Program-made: the position numbers and the translations under genes | Notes under the pieces: model-generated | Seen by the model: the letters and a program-made list of their open reading frames with translations, nothing else | Databases searched by the model: none | Told to the model about the DNA's origin: nothing | Shown here: one piece after another, positions 30,999-43,185 of the stretch | How positions within the stretch are numbered: position 1 is the first letter of the stretch | Layout: each line of letters opens with the position of its first letter | Assembly: GCA_002786065.1 (NCBI GenBank) | Contig: NHNY01000003.1 | Coordinates: forward strand, 620,001-684,000 | Origin: Microcyclospora pomicola | Taxonomy: Eukaryota; Ascomycota; Dothideomycetes; Capnodiales | Length of the DNA: 64,000 bases | Direction of reading: 5' to 3'

Positions 30999-33272
30999 AT
31001 GGAAGGAATCAAAAAAGCCTTCGCGAAGGCGAAGAGCGAAGGCCGTCCGGCACTTGTGACATACACCACAGCAGGCTACCCAACCATCGAACAGACGGCT
31101 GATATCCTGTTGTCCATGGAGGCTGGAGGATCGGACATTATCGAACTCGGTACGCCATTCACAGACCCAATTGCTGATGGCCCCACGATCCAAGGAGCGA
31201 ACACACAAGCTCTCATCAATGGTACAACAACCAAACACTGCCTCAGCATTGTCAGGGACGCGCGAAGCAGGGGATTGAAAGCTCCAGTCCTACTTATGGG
31301 CTACTACAACCCTCTACTTGCTTACGGCGAAGAGAAGATGTTGGAGGATGCAAAAGCTGCTGGTGTCAATGGCTTCATTATGGTGGATCTCCCTCCTGAA
31401 GAGGCTGTAAGGTTCAGACAGCACTGCACTACCAATGGGTTGTCGTATGTGCCATTGATCGCACCAGCGACGTCAGAAAAGAGAATGAAACTCCTCTGTG
31501 GCATAGCCGATTCATTCATTTATGTCGTGAGCAGAATGGGTGTCACGGGTGCAACTGGTGCGTTAAGCAGTGGGTTGCCGGACTTGCTCAAAAGAGTTCA
31601 CCAGTATTCTGGTGGTGTACCGGCTGCAGTGGGCTTTGGAGTTAGCACACGTGAGCATTTCGTCGAAGTCGGCAAGGTCTCCGAGGGTGTGGTGATCGGA
31701 TCTCAAATCATCACCACTCTCAAGAATGCAACGGAAGGGAAAGGTCCCGCAGCCGTGGAAGAATATTGCTATTCCATCACACAACGACGCAACCCACGAC
31801 AGACGCAATCCAATGGTGCTGGTATTAGCACCGATGCGAACAAGAACGGCGACGGCAGTGGATGGATCTCGAATCCAAACGCAGAAGCCCCGAAAAACAT
31901 TTCCACCGCTGATCCCACGAAGGAACCTGCTAGCGAATGCAACCCTTCTAACGGTACCGTTCACGTAGATGCGGTCGTGAAAGGATCCGATGGTCCTGGT
32001 CTCGTCGATCAACTTGAGGCTCTCAACACGGATGAGAAGGACCCTGAGCTGATGCCGTCCAGATTTGGCCAATTCGGTGGGCAGTACGTTCCGGAATCAT
32101 TGATGGATTGTTTAGCACAGTTGGAAAAAGGCTTCAATGATGCGATACATGATCCGAAATTCTGGGAAGAATATCGATCATATTACCCTTACATGAGTCG
32201 ACCTTCGTCACTACATCGTGCTGACAGACTCACCGAAGACACCCGGAACAAGTCCAAGTCTGGTTTGGGAGCGAACATTTACATGAAACGCGAGGATCTG
32301 AACCACACAGGCTCCCATAAAATCAATAACGCTATTGGCCAAGTTCTGATCGCCCGCAGACTTGGCAAGACCGAGATCATCGCGGAGACTGGAGCTGGTC
32401 AACACGGAGTAGCTACCGCGACCGTTTGCGCACGTTTCGGTCTGAAATGTACGGTCTACATGGGTGCCGAGGACGTTCGTCGTCAGGCTCTCAATGTGTT
32501 CCGCATGAAGCTCCTTGGTGCCTCTGTGGTCGCAGTTGAGGCCGGCTCAAGAACTCTTCGCGATGCTGTCAACGAAGCTTTGCGGAAATGGGTGGAGAGA
32601 CTTGACACGACACACTACATCATCGGCTCAGCGATTGGACCCCACCCCTTTCCAACCATCGTGCGCACATTCCAGAGCGTCATCGGTACGGAGACAAAGG
32701 CGCAAATGATGGAATTGACAGGGCGACTCCCTGATGCTGTTGTGGCTTGTGTCGGTGGTGGCAGTAACGCAGTCGGCATGTTCCATCCGTTCGCTGAGGA
32801 CCCCAGTGTGAAGCTTCTGGGTGTGGAAGCAGGCGGTGATGGTATCGAGACTGGTCGGCACTCTGCGACGCTTGGTGGTGGTAAGCCTGGTGTGTTGCAC
32901 GGCGTGAAGACCTACATTCTACAGAACGCAGAAGGTCAAATCACAGACACACATTCGGTCTCGGCGGGTCTTGACTACCCAGGCGTGGGTCCCGAGTTAT
33001 CTGGCTGGAAGGATAGCGATCGTGCCTCGTTCATTGCCGCCACCGACGCCGAAGCATTCGTCGGCTTCCGCATCCTTTCAGAGTTGGAAGGCATCATCCC
33101 AGCCCTTGAGACTAGCCATGCGGTGTTCGGAGCCGTAGAGCTCGCCAAGACTATGAAACAGGACGAGAACATCGTCATCTGTCTCTCCGGACGTGGTGAT
33201 AAGGATGTCCAGAGCGTCGCTGAAGAGCTGCCCGTCATCGGCCCGAAAATTGGCTGGGACCTGAGGTTCTAG
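30999..33272 (+). CDS. TRP5: Tryptophan synthase, bifunctional alpha-beta
   Basis: This fused fungal tryptophan synthase catalyses the last two steps of tryptophan biosynthesis. The alpha part (about residues 1-265) releases indole from indole-glycerol phosphate; catalytic Glu49 and Asp60 are in [18 protein letters not shown], and [14 protein letters not shown] and GFGVST are present. The beta part (about 345-757) joins indole to serine with PLP. It starts [20 protein letters not shown], has the PLP lysine in [13 protein letters not shown] (Lys about residue 441), then [25 protein letters not shown] and CLSGRGDKD. The linker (about 266-340) is long, hydrophilic and Asn/Asp/Gly-rich. The protein is 757 residues against about 707 in yeast. 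There are no introns. Confidence 0.98.
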   Translation: MEGIKKAFAKAKSEGRPALVTYTTAGYPTIEQTADILLSMEAGGSDIIELGTPFTDPIADGPTIQGANTQALINGTTTKHCLSIVRDARSRGLKAPVLLMGYYNPLLAYGEEKMLEDAKAAGVNGFIMVDLPPEEAVRFRQHCTTNGLSYVPLIAPATSEKRMKLLCGIADSFIYVVSRMGVTGATGALSSGLPDLLKRVHQYSGGVPAAVGFGVSTREHFVEVGKVSEGVVIGSQIITTLKNATEGKGPAAVEEYCYSITQRRNPRQTQSNGAGISTDANKNGDGSGWISNPNAEAPKNISTADPTKEPASECNPSNGTVHVDAVVKGSDGPGLVDQLEALNTDEKDPELMPSRFGQFGGQYVPESLMDCLAQLEKGFNDAIHDPKFWEEYRSYYPYMSRPSSLHRADRLTEDTRNKSKSGLGANIYMKREDLNHTGSHKINNAIGQVLIARRLGKTEIIAETGAGQHGVATATVCARFGLKCTVYMGAEDVRRQALNVFRMKLLGASVVAVEAGSRTLRDAVNEALRKWVERLDTTHYIIGSAIGPHPFPTIVRTFQSVIGTETKAQMMELTGRLPDAVVACVGGGSNAVGMFHPFAEDPSVKLLGVEAGGDGIETGRHSATLGGGKPGVLHGVKTYILQNAEGQITDTHSVSAGLDYPGVGPELSGWKDSDRASFIAATDAEAFVGFRILSELEGIIPALETSHAVFGAVELAKTMKQDENIVICLSGRGDKDVQSVAEELPVIGPKIGWDLRF

Positions 33273-34566
33273 TTTGGAGGTGGATTTGTGAATGTTCAAC
33301 TTTCGATGCGACTGGTTCCGGGTACGACTGATGGATTGCTATAGCATGCTTGAGAACGAGGGATTTACTCTTCAACAAAACGTTTTGTACAATAATGAAC
33401 ATAATGAACTTTACTCTCAGGCAACTGAATGCCAAAAATGTCTGAGTCCTGCAACGATCCCAGTCTCCAACCCCATGAAATCATGGCATTCATTATATCT
33501 CAACGTCAACATTTTGTTTGACTGCGTTCAAATGATACCAACATACGTTGGAAGCACCGTTATCGGATCGGACACCCTCATCCTCCAGACTATTATTAGG
33601 TGATCATCGCATTGCAACGGCATCTCGTTTCACGTTGACATCCGACTGCAACGATGCGAATCTCAGATGATGGGTAGCTGCCCTGTCGAGCCCCTGCAAA
33701 CAGGCTTTGCAAGCACGTCAGGGAGCCTCAATCACAAGCCGGCGTTTGTGGGCGGTCGACTATGCAATTCTCGGCCGCGGGAGCAGATCTCTCGATCCGC
33801 TGCGTTGAAAGCCGTGGACTCGAACCTTCAGAGTTGCCAGAATTTCGGCACTCACGACATCAAAATGAGCTATTCCCAATGACTGGATGTCGTCGTCCTC
33901 GGCTGTGGTGTAATAAGGCGGTCACGACACAACTGCTAGCACAGCCGATGCAGCCAACAGAGCGGTCTCCTGAACGGTGTACAAACGCCTGCACGTCGCT
34001 GCACGAACCAGGATCTTGTCGCAGGTTTGCAGCTTCGCTATAGGAGCAAACTTACGGATCCACGCACGCATATAGATCGATATTGAACCCCTGCTCATAC
34101 AGCCCCGTATGTCGCTTGACCTCGGCAGACGACCAACTCTCCTGTCAGCGACAATGATGAAAAGTAAGCAAGCAAAAGGTGATAACGGAAATCTCATTCT
34201 GAACACTCGGGCTGAACTCCGTAACGTTCCGCGCCTGTTGGAAATGTTGCGTGGAAAACCTGCAAGCGATGCTCCCCACTACTGCAGTAAAGCTACATGG
34301 GTCTGCCTACTTACCTTAAGCTTTCTACCTCGTCGATCATTTGCACTACCAGCCTTGGTTCTGTGGCTTTCACATAAACGTATGCCCCCAGTGCCACAAC
34401 CCGCACACTTCTGCTGCTGCGTTGTCGCTCCTTCGTTGTGATGTGCGGCTTCGACAAAGCCGTTTGACATACTATAGACTTGGCATATGACACTTGTGTT
34501 TCTGGACTCCTGTTCCAAGCTGTTCAGTATACCTGAAAAGGTGGTTTATGAACAGTACCGCCAGTC
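33273..34566. other. Intergenic
   Basis: About 1.3 kb, with no gene recognised. A GGTTCGAGTCC match on the minus strand near 33827 resembles a tRNA B box, but no tRNA can be folded around it. Confidence 0.5.
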
Positions 34567-35744
34567 ATGGCGACAGCTGCAGTACTGGCCCCGATGGTAA
34601 TACTAATGTGATATCCCCTCAACACCGTCGTAAAACATGCTTACAAGTTTCGTCGTGACAGCCAGAGGCCAACAAGGCCAAGGAACATCTGCTGCATTCA
34701 CAACGACCTTTCGACCCGGCGCTACTCATCGCAAAGCTGGAAGCTCATAAGCAGAAAGTAGAGCTGCAGCGCCTTTCTCGGGAGCAACGAAGTCCTATAT
34801 TCAACAACACCGCTGGCTCCAGGCCAAGAGCAAACAGTCGACCGATCATGGCCCGGAGCACCTCAATACCGAGAGCGGGCCAGCAGTCGTCGAGATCTAG
34901 GAAACCTCAGCAGAAGCCAGTGCCCACCAAGGATCCCGAACGAAGAGAGAAACCTGGTCGATTTCACGGTGTGCAATGCATGATGTTACCCAGCAGCCTG
35001 GCCGCGCCGCCCGCAAGTCTTCCTCCTCGCCCTATCGCCTGGAATGTGCCAGACCCATTCCAACGACCAGATGACAGCAGCGCCCCTCCTCCACGCCGCG
35101 GCTCCCACGACGCTCGCATGTCCTCACAACCAATCGCGAGCAGCAAGCTTCCCTTTAGTTTTCGACGAGGCTCGCACGACTCTCAGATGCAACATCAATA
35201 TCAGCACCAGCAACAGCAAATAAATGCCAGCAGCTGTGGCTACCGACCTGGTGACGCCGAGAAGCGCCGCATCGTCGACTCGTTCTTCATCACGCCGGGA
35301 ACGCCGGGTGCCCCTCCTTCATCCACAGGGGGAATTGTCCCACCTGCAACAACGCTGTACTCCGTGCAGGAGATCCCTGCTCACCGCTCACAAGGCGGAG
35401 ATCCCTTCGGGCGCCTGGAAAGCACCGATGGCGCGGCTACAGGTGGCATCTCGCGTCCGAAGCTCGCACCTCACGACCGTCACGACTGGTCGCAGCAATC
35501 GCAAAACGGTGATGACTTCCGCTTGCACCTCTCTATGCTGCGTCGGAGCCGAAAGGAGCAATCGGCCCCGGCTGTGCCTACTGCAACAGCGGATGCAGCG
35601 ACGATGAAGCAGCGGGAACGCCAGCAGACTGCGGGCGAACTGCCGGCTACGCTGATCAATGACGCGGTGAAGCTGATCAAGCAGGAGGAGAAGATCAAGC
35701 GGCGCAATAGCATTGTAGGTTTCTTCCGGCGGTTCGAGATCTGA
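34567..35744 (+). CDS. Disordered fungal protein with PKA-like sites, function unknown
   Basis: I do not recognise a family. The frame is open from 34662 to the stop at 35744. An upstream micro-exon (34567-34596, MATAAVLAPM) joins it in frame through a 65-nt intron (GTAATA donor, GTGACAG acceptor), giving 370 residues. A start at 34848 would give only 298 residues but would lose the conserved-looking helix NKAKEHLLHSQRPFDPALLI and KLEAHKQKVELQRL. The rest is Pro/Ser/Gln/Arg-rich and likely disordered, with a short Gln run (QYQHQQQQ). RRGSHD occurs twice and KRRNS once, all fitting basophilic (PKA-type) kinase sites. A basic amphipathic C-terminal helix (KLIKQEEKIKRRNSIVGFF) ends the protein. 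The first exon is the least certain part. Confidence 0.68.
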
Positions 35745-35996
35745 CAACAGTTGGTTTTGCTTTCGAAGGGGTTATAAAGGCTTCCTTCAATCATGTAGAG
35801 GAACTAGACATTGGATAGAGATTCCGGCGTTGACGCGGAGTACTGATGTAGATCGAGTTCGTGACTACGTGAGCCGGCATTCATGCCTTCCCAAACGATA
35901 AAAGTGCCACCTCAACCAAATGATATTTGTACAAGAGTTTTCGTGCTATACAATTTCAGTGATTAGCTCGAAAGATATGAATGACAGACTCCACAC

Positions 35997-38160
35997 TCAG
36001 TGGCCATTGACAAGTGGAGGCTCGGCAGTGGCAGCAGTAGCAACATTAATGGCAAGTCTGGCAGATGGTAGGACGGTATCGTGCTGGAGTGCCGGACGGA
36101 AACGAATGACGTTGATCTGGACGAGTAATGGTATCGTCAGTTCACACATGTAAAACAATTGAACGTATGACAAAGCCGCAACTCACCTCGTTGCCCACGG
36201 AGAGGACAATAGCTTGCCCGTCTGCATTCCATGCCAGACTCGGCTGAGGCACGTCTTCCACTTCAGTCACATCGACCAGGCTTCTTGTAGCGGTCGGTCG
36301 CGTCCAAGAGATCAGGGCGGGAGGCGAGAACTTCGCTGCGCTTGGTTTGCTGAATCCATTCATGCTACCGTGATCGGGCGTGTGCCGCATGAGCGCCTCC
36401 ACAGCCCAGACGTTCAGAACATCGGTATTTGCGACTGCAAGGTATGTTCCCCGAGGGGAGAATGCAGTTGCCAGCGCGGGTCCAGCTGGCAACCAACACT
36501 GTGCTTGTTGCTGTGAAAGTCGTGACGATGAAACGTCACCATTGACGACGTCCTCGTTGCGTGATCCAGAAGCTGGAACATTGTGAATCGCACAGTATCC
36601 TTCTTGATATGCGACAACGAGAATACTATGCGGAGATCCCACCAGCGACTCGGATTTCAGCTCGATTGATGGTCGTATCGCAATATCAGCACAGTCTCCC
36701 ACTAAAGACAGAACCATCTCTTCTGTAGGAGCTGAAGCGAGCGACGAGATCCTGACCTGGCTCTTGTCTTCTTGGTGCACGATGCGTGCAAGCAGTTCGG
36801 AGGAAGAATCATAGATGATTCTTGGACCTTTTCCTTGCAGAACGGCTCCTTCGCCTGGGATGAGCTCAAGGTTGTGGCTTCGCAGAGTCACATCTTCGTC
36901 CGGAATCTCCTCTTTACTTGGAATCCACCATACCATTGCAGACTCGCCGATGGTCGTGATGGTGCGTACTGCATGCTTGTCAAGCCCATAATGCTGCGTC
37001 CAGATGGCATCCACGATCACAGAGTCAAATGTTCTCCAAGAGCAAGGCTCGCTGAAAGTCTCACGGCCGTCTTGAACAAGCGTGATCGTCTTCCAGATGG
37101 AGACCAACGACTCTTCTAGGTTGGTTTGCAAAACAAGTAGATAGTCGCCCTCTGGGCTATAGCGCATTCGCGTGACAATGCCTGGTGGATCCAATCGCCG
37201 CCGTCCCAAAGGATATAACAAGTCTCCTTTCGCTGTGGAATGATCAATGATAGTCAATTCCTGTAGTGGACTACCATCTGGCAACAATCGCAGCGTGTCT
37301 ACAGCGCAGACACAGGACTGCCCATTTGGACACCATGCTGCGGCTGTGACTGCAGAATTGGCATCGATCTTCTCGTCGTCATTGTGGCTTAACGGTTCCG
37401 ATCCATCCAGCGAATTTGGCAACTGATGTAATCTCGACAGTGATTCACCAACCGTGAGCAGTGTCAGCGCGTTCCCTGGTGATGTGGCGTCGGGATTCCA
37501 GAGATTGCACAATACACTCGCTCCCGGTTTATCGATGGTCCAAGAAAGCGAGGTAGTCTTGATATCCTTCACTTCAGTCTGCGTGCCAATTTCCATCGAA
37601 TCGTAACGCTCAATGACCTCCTCAGTATCAGATACGGGCGCAGGAGACACCATCTCTTGGTCTTCCTCCATATCTACACTCGCGGTGGACTTGCCGTCCA
37701 CGTCCATCATACTACCATCCATATGTGCGCCTTCGCTTCCCTCACTTCGCCGTTGTCTCTTAGGCGGAGGAAGAGGGAATTCATCCGGCGCGCGCATCGC
37801 GTTCGTACCATTCTTGTAACCCCTGCTGAGAGGCCGACTATCCTCCCTTGATACTTCATCGCCCGCATCATCCTCGGATGACGCTGTTGTGAATCGAAAT
37901 TGTCGCGCTTTCTTGCTCACGCTCGCCCTCAGCTCATCATGTACCAGGCCTTGCTGGACGATAGAGACCAATTCCCTTCGTCTGACAGCGCGCGCGAAAG
38001 GATATGACTCGGGATCGCGATATTCGCTTGAGCGATGCCATTCGCGGTAGAGCGCCTCGGCGGCGTTTTCGTGTCCAGATTCTTGTAAGTAGCGCAGGAT
38101 CAAGTAGTTGATGTGATCGGAATGCAGCATGCCGGCTGTGGTGGCCGCTGCCGAGGTCAT
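35997..38160 (-). CDS. LisH-WD40 protein, TBL1/Sif2-like corepressor subunit
   Basis: A nuclear WD40 protein of the TBL1X/Sif2 type; relatives scaffold histone-deacetylase complexes (Set3C in yeast, NCoR/SMRT in animals). The LisH domain is at the start: LHSDHINYLILRYLQESGHE, then NAAEALYREW. A basic, acidic and Ser-rich linker (PPPKRQRRSEGSE, DMEEDQEMVSPAPVSDTEE) leads to a divergent propeller (AAAWCPNGQSCVCAVDTLR, RMRYSPEGDYLLVLQTN, ATAFSPRGTYLAVANTDVL, SLAWNADGQAIVLSVGNE). Exons are 38160-36187 and 36116-35997, with a 70-nt intron. The last exon adds INVIRFRPALQHDTVLPSAR and ends LVNGH; 721 residues in all. The start at 38160 is chosen for its proximity to LisH; 38223 is an in-frame alternative. 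The specific complex is inferred. Confidence 0.85.
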
Positions 38161-38511
38161 GGCTGTCTCAGCAGACCGGGGAAGAGTCGTTCGGGATAGA
38201 TGCAGTGGTTGACATAGGGACAACCCGATCGAATGATTCTGTTCGTGGAGGGTTGGCGAGTGTATGTTTGCCTCTTAGGACCTGTACCTCGACCTCTCCG
38301 TGAACGTACCAATGAGGAGTGTTGTATCGCAAGTTTGCAGTGCGGATCTTCCCGCCGCTACGATCCGATCAAGCCCCAAGCTGCAGGGGAGGTTCACATG
38401 TAGACAACCACATATGAACGGCATAAACATGCCAGCGCATTACTTCCGACCGTCTTGATTCTCCTTCTCGCATATCACGATATATCGATCTGGGCTTTAC
38501 AACCACCCACC
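38161..38511. promoter_or_regulatory. Shared divergent promoter, TBL1-like / TMEM115-like
   Basis: About 350 bp separate the two start codons, so both promoters overlap here. No specific site was recognised. Confidence 0.4.
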
Positions 38512-39704
38512 ATGCCTCGTCCTGCGCTTCCGCCTCCGATCACTCGAGTGCTTCTCCTCACGCTGTTGTGCTTAAGCCTACTAAATGCGACCTTCCGCCT
38601 GCGCACATGGACGAGCTCGCTTTCGTCTCTTTCTCCTACCCAGATCGCTACAACGCCCTCAAATTACCTCTCAAATCCACGATGGGCTGTCCCGTTCCTT
38701 GTCGTAGTGCCGCTGCGAAGTCTCAAGTATCCGTGGACGATTGTCACAGCAGCGTTGGTAGAGAACAACATTGTTAGTCTGGGGATCAGTACCGCCGTGT
38801 TGTGGTTCGGAGGAAGATATCTAGAACGAGCATGGGGCGGGAAGGAATTTGGCATCTTTTGTGCGGCAGTTATCACATTGAGCAACATCTGGAGTTGCTC
38901 AATGTATGGCACATGGCACATGCTGGTTGGAACGCCGGAATTGTATGGCATATCCTCTCAAAGTCGATATTGATTGATTGTGTGATGCTAACACTTCTAC
39001 TCTCACATAGTCCCACTCCCATCCAGGGCTTGGTCGCTCTAGAGGCCGCCTTCCTCGTCGCGCTGAAACAGCTTGTTCCTGAACACACTGTCTCGCTCTT
39101 CCGTGGTTCTCTTCGATGTCGTATCAAGCATTTTCCTGCCATCTTTGTGGGCGCGAACATGCTCTCTGGACCACTACTAGGCACCGATACTGCTCTGTGG
39201 CTTTCTCTTTCCGGGTTCATCGTGGCTTGGACATACCTACGGTTCTATAGAGTCTCGGAGCTGTCGCCATCTGGCCTTGAGAGCGGCGAAGGAGGTGCAG
39301 GACCAAACCTACGGGGCGATGCAAGCGATACTTTCTCGTTTGTCGCCTTCTTCCCGGACGTCATGCATCCAGTCCTGGCACCAATCTGTGACGGCGTTCA
39401 TGCAACACTAGTGCAGCTCAAAGTGTGTACACCATTCACTGATGAGGCTATCGAAGCGAGCAACGAGCGCTCGTCACAATCAGGCCTGCCGAGCCTCATG
39501 AGTGGGGGTGGGGGGAGAAGAGCTGAGGCTGAAAGGCGACGAGCTATCGCGTTGAAAGCTTTGGATCAGAGGCTCCATGCTGCAGCTGCTGGCAGAACCG
39601 ATGGCGCAACGGTCAATGCTGCACCTCCACCACCGAGCGAAACAGGAGATCTGAATAATGACTCGACCAGAGGAGGGGAGACCGCGAAGGAGGCGCAAGT
39701 TTGA
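38512..39704 (+). CDS. TMEM115-like rhomboid-fold membrane protein
   Basis: This 374-residue multi-pass protein belongs to the TMEM115 (DUF1751) family, rhomboid-related pseudoproteases of the Golgi membrane involved in retrograde transport and glycosylation. Exons are 38512-38942 and 39011-39704. The 68-nt intron (CTAAC branch, CATAG acceptor) restores GTPEFPTPIQGLVALEAAF. Membrane segments include ITRVLLLTLLCLSLLNATF, VTAALVENNIVSLGISTAVL and LWLSLSGFIVAWTYLRFY. Conserved stretches are GRYLERAWGGKEF, ALKQLVPEHTVSLFRG and RIKHFPAIFV. The C-terminal 100 residues are cytosolic, Ser/Gly/Ala-rich and end in a low-complexity tail. No catalytic Ser-His dyad is evident, as in the family. Confidence 0.92.
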
Positions 39705-39878
39705 GATTGTGGATATCCAGATGCAACCACAATGAGCAGCTTGAGCCGTATGATACGGCAGCTACTACTGTGTTAGTGTTCCATCAGATCTGCAGTTCAG
39801 ATGTTCACCTTCACCTGGCCTTTCCTTGACAATTGAAATGAAGGATGGCTCGGGCACATTGTCGAGTTCAGGCTGCTT

Positions 39879-42272
39879 CTACCTGACTTTGCCCATGACG
39901 CTGTCCACACCTCTTTCGCCACTCATCTCCGCTGCTACACTTTTGGTGCTCGACAGCATACTTCGCTCGAAATCGTCTCGGCCCCGGAGTACGGCTTCGA
40001 CCCATCCGATGTGAACATCCCAGTATGCAGCTTTCATGTCACGGAAAGCCTCGGAGACGCCTGGGCCACGATCACAGGAAAGTAGGGACTCGAAGCTGTT
40101 CACCGCACGCCATTTATCCTTGACCAGGTCGAAGGCGTCCGGATGTCTGGAGAAGAAGTTGAAGACAGTCACGACATCGTTCTTGATGCCCTCTGTGAAT
40201 GGGTCCTGCCGACGGAATTTGACCTTCGGGTTGCGAACGCCTTGCAGGTAGTTGATGAGGAGAGCGTCAGACATCTCCTCTACTAGAATGGCATGGAGTG
40301 AATGATGCAAGACTTGAATGATGTTGTTCTCGCCGCTGAGGTAGTCCTCAAAGGTGGTGGTGATCTGCGCCATAACAGAGGCAGTTCCTTGTTGTGAGTA
40401 CCATGCGGGTGTAAAGAAGGTTCTGGATACCACACGGAAATCGGTGACGAATAGTAATGAGGCGAAAATATTCATGCAGTGTGTTGCAAGGTCGACGTAG
40501 CCGTTTGTAAGAGTTTCGAATTCGGACTGAATAGTGACTGCGTAAGCAGGGCTTACCAGAGGTTCGTAGTCCGCCTTGAAACGTGTCAAGAATGATATAA
40601 TGTTCTGGTCGGGCTGGTCGTCGATATTCGTGATCTGATCGTTGGCGATGGCGACCAACCAGTCTTGGTAACTTGACAGGCCTTCAATGTCTGACGGGTT
40701 GGCAGCACTCTCGGCTTTGAACTCGATCTTGCGGTTCTCATCATCCACGAGCCGTTCCCACATTTGCTGCCGGGCTTTGAGAGCACGAATCATGGCGTCG
40801 ACCACGCCTTCCACCACATCTGGTCGGCCAGAGGACTGGGCCACAGACAATTGCTCTCTAAGCATTGTCCACATATCGCCCAAACTCTTCGTGTGGAGAT
40901 GGCCATCTGCATCTTGATCGAGACTGTTTTCCTCGCGGGATGTGAATGTTCGGCGATCCGTGGAAGCCATGCGATCCATCCATTCTTCCACTGCCCGTGT
41001 GATCAGTGTACGATACTCGCGAACCAACTCTCCCTCACGGTCGTCAATGACATGTGGAATGAGTTCCTCCTCCTGCACTCCAAGTCGTGACATTTTCGAA
41101 TGATATTTCGGGATCCAGTTCAAAATAGCCAGCATATGTACCGGAGTGATGTCGTTGTCGTCCAGTCGCTCCACCAGAAAGTCGCGCATCAACCGATGGT
41201 AGATGTTTGTGTATGTCCTGAAAATCTTCCACTTCTTCGGCATCAATCGCACCATACCAATCTTGACGGTGTTCAGATCGTTGAAGTACCATTTACAAGA
41301 CTTATCCAGCTTCTCCGGATCCGCAAGGAAATCTTCCTTTACCTTCTCGAATTGTGACTTGGCGTTTGCCTCCACAGCCTGCAAGAACTTCTTCTTGTAT
41401 CCTCGCAGCTCCCGTTGACCAACATTTATGCTTTTAAACCTGCTTGCCACGTCCTGAAACTCTCTCTGCGCATCCTGCAACGCTTTGACTTGCTTGTCTT
41501 TCATCTCCTCTTCTTCGATGACCAATGCTATGCGCACCACAAGCCCATCTTGGCCGCTTTGGATAAGAGGAATGACATTCATACACGTTTGCCCAACATG
41601 CTCGTCAAACCAATCCACCACGTCGTCCAACTTGGTAAACAACTCCCGTAGTGTTGCGCCACTTTCCAGAGGCAGATTCTCGATCAACTCCAAGCCCGAC
41701 GCGCCTTCCGCACTCCCCTTCACCTGATCCATTGCTTGATCTCTTACATCCCTGAGGGATGTCAGCCCTTCGTGTATCGCCAGCAAGTTCGGCTGGTTCT
41801 CCATATCATCGTCGTCTTCGCGCAGCAGTTCCTCCAGATCACCCAGCCGATACGCAAATTGATCCACATTCGCCTTCATCTCCTCCACTGCCGCAAAGTT
41901 CCTCTGCATGACACTCATCTTGTTGATCTCAGGGAAATCGCGGATCATACCCTGCGCCTCAGCACATAGCTTGTCGATCTTCATCATCTCTTCCTTGATC
42001 AGGCCCACGATCTTGTGACCGTCTGAGATGGAGTTCATGCCATTCTGGGTGATGGTCAGCTGGTCTGAGAGACCGAGCTTTAGTTGGCCATCTATCGCCG
42101 CCTTCTTTCGCGTGAGGTCGTTCTTCAGAGCTGCGAGGTTGTCCAGGTCATCCGGCATTTTGAGCAGCTCCGCGAGCCTGGAAGTCGCATCTTCCACATC
42201 GTTCATGGTGGGCAAGCGCGAGCCCGAGTTTGCCAGCAGCACTTACACCTTGAAGGGAGACTTGGCCGGCAT
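39879..42272 (-). CDS. SEC6: Exocyst complex subunit Sec6
   Basis: Sec6 is a subunit of the exocyst, the octamer that tethers secretory vesicles at growth sites and septa. The long, helical protein has the Sec6 N-terminal coiled coil (MIRDFPEINKMSVMQRNFAA) and the middle and C-terminal helical bundles (HMLAILNWIPKYHSKMSRLG, NNIIQVLHHSLHAILVEEMS, GWVEAVLRGRDDF). Two starts are possible. A two-exon model (42272-42247, intron 42178-42246 with a GTAAGT donor, then 42177-39879) gives 774 residues beginning MPAKSPFKVLAELLKMPDDL. An unspliced start at 42206 (MNDVEDATSRLAELL) is the alternative. I prefer the spliced form because of the perfect donor and frame. Confidence 0.95.
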
Positions 42273-43185
42273 AGGATACAACAATTGATCACTTGTATTC
42301 CACGTTAGGTATGGAGTTGCATTCAACGCGGAGAAGCTTCCGCTTGACAGCTTGAGCTAGACTAGGTAACTACTCCACGAGATGGAATTTTGGCGTCGAC
42401 ATGGTGTCCCTGGCTTAGCGGCGGAAAAGAAGTGACCAATCAGAACAATTCCAGATCAAAGTGTCACCCATTCGAGCCGCGCGTATATGTAGCAGCTCGC
42501 CGGGCCCGCGTCTACACTCTGTACTCCACGCATGCTCCAGACCATGCATTTTGGATGTGCCAGCGTTTGTTCACCTCCAGTGCATTCGCTTTCATGCAAA
42601 GTGGGATGTGCAACGGCGTCAGCACTGGGAGTGAGGTGCTTCTTGGCTACGGCATGGCACGACGGCATTTTCAGGAGGGGTATGTGTTCGAAAGGCACCA
42701 AAGGAAGGCCTCATGTGTGTAGTGAATAGCCGGAAGTACCGAGATAGCACAAGACTTCGAGAGCCTCGTGTCCTTCCCCTATCGATTCGAGATATACAGT
42801 ACCCCTGTGTTATTGCCATTCTAGTATTGACGCTGTCAATACGTGGCCTCGTGAGACTGCCTGACCAGCAGAAGTTCGACACAGCCAGCCATAATCTAAC
42901 GTTCACATCGGCTAAGAGAGATCACATAAGTCATTATTCGTGGAGGATAGACGCATGCAAGTGCTTGAACAGCAGTCGTTGAAGTCGGAGCTAGGGTGAG
43001 CCAAGGCCGAGGTTCTGCAAATAGCCCGAGTCTTGACCCTGACCTAGGATTCTCTCACGCGTTCAAGCGGCGACTCACCATTGAGCTGCATACGTGGGCT
43101 CTAAACCATCAATCCCATCGCCAACACAACATAGCGCTACATCTGTGATCAGGACTGGAAATAATCTCTGCCTCAACGGCCACAT
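42273..43185. other. Intergenic, divergent promoters
   Basis: About 900 bp between SEC6 and the acyltransferase. Short frames only; no repeat or RNA gene was recognised. Confidence 0.5.

Noticed and set aside
33820-33850. tRNA-like B box (GGTTCGAGTCC) on the minus strand
   Set aside because: No T-stem pairing around it, no A box at the right distance and no acceptor stem could be formed.
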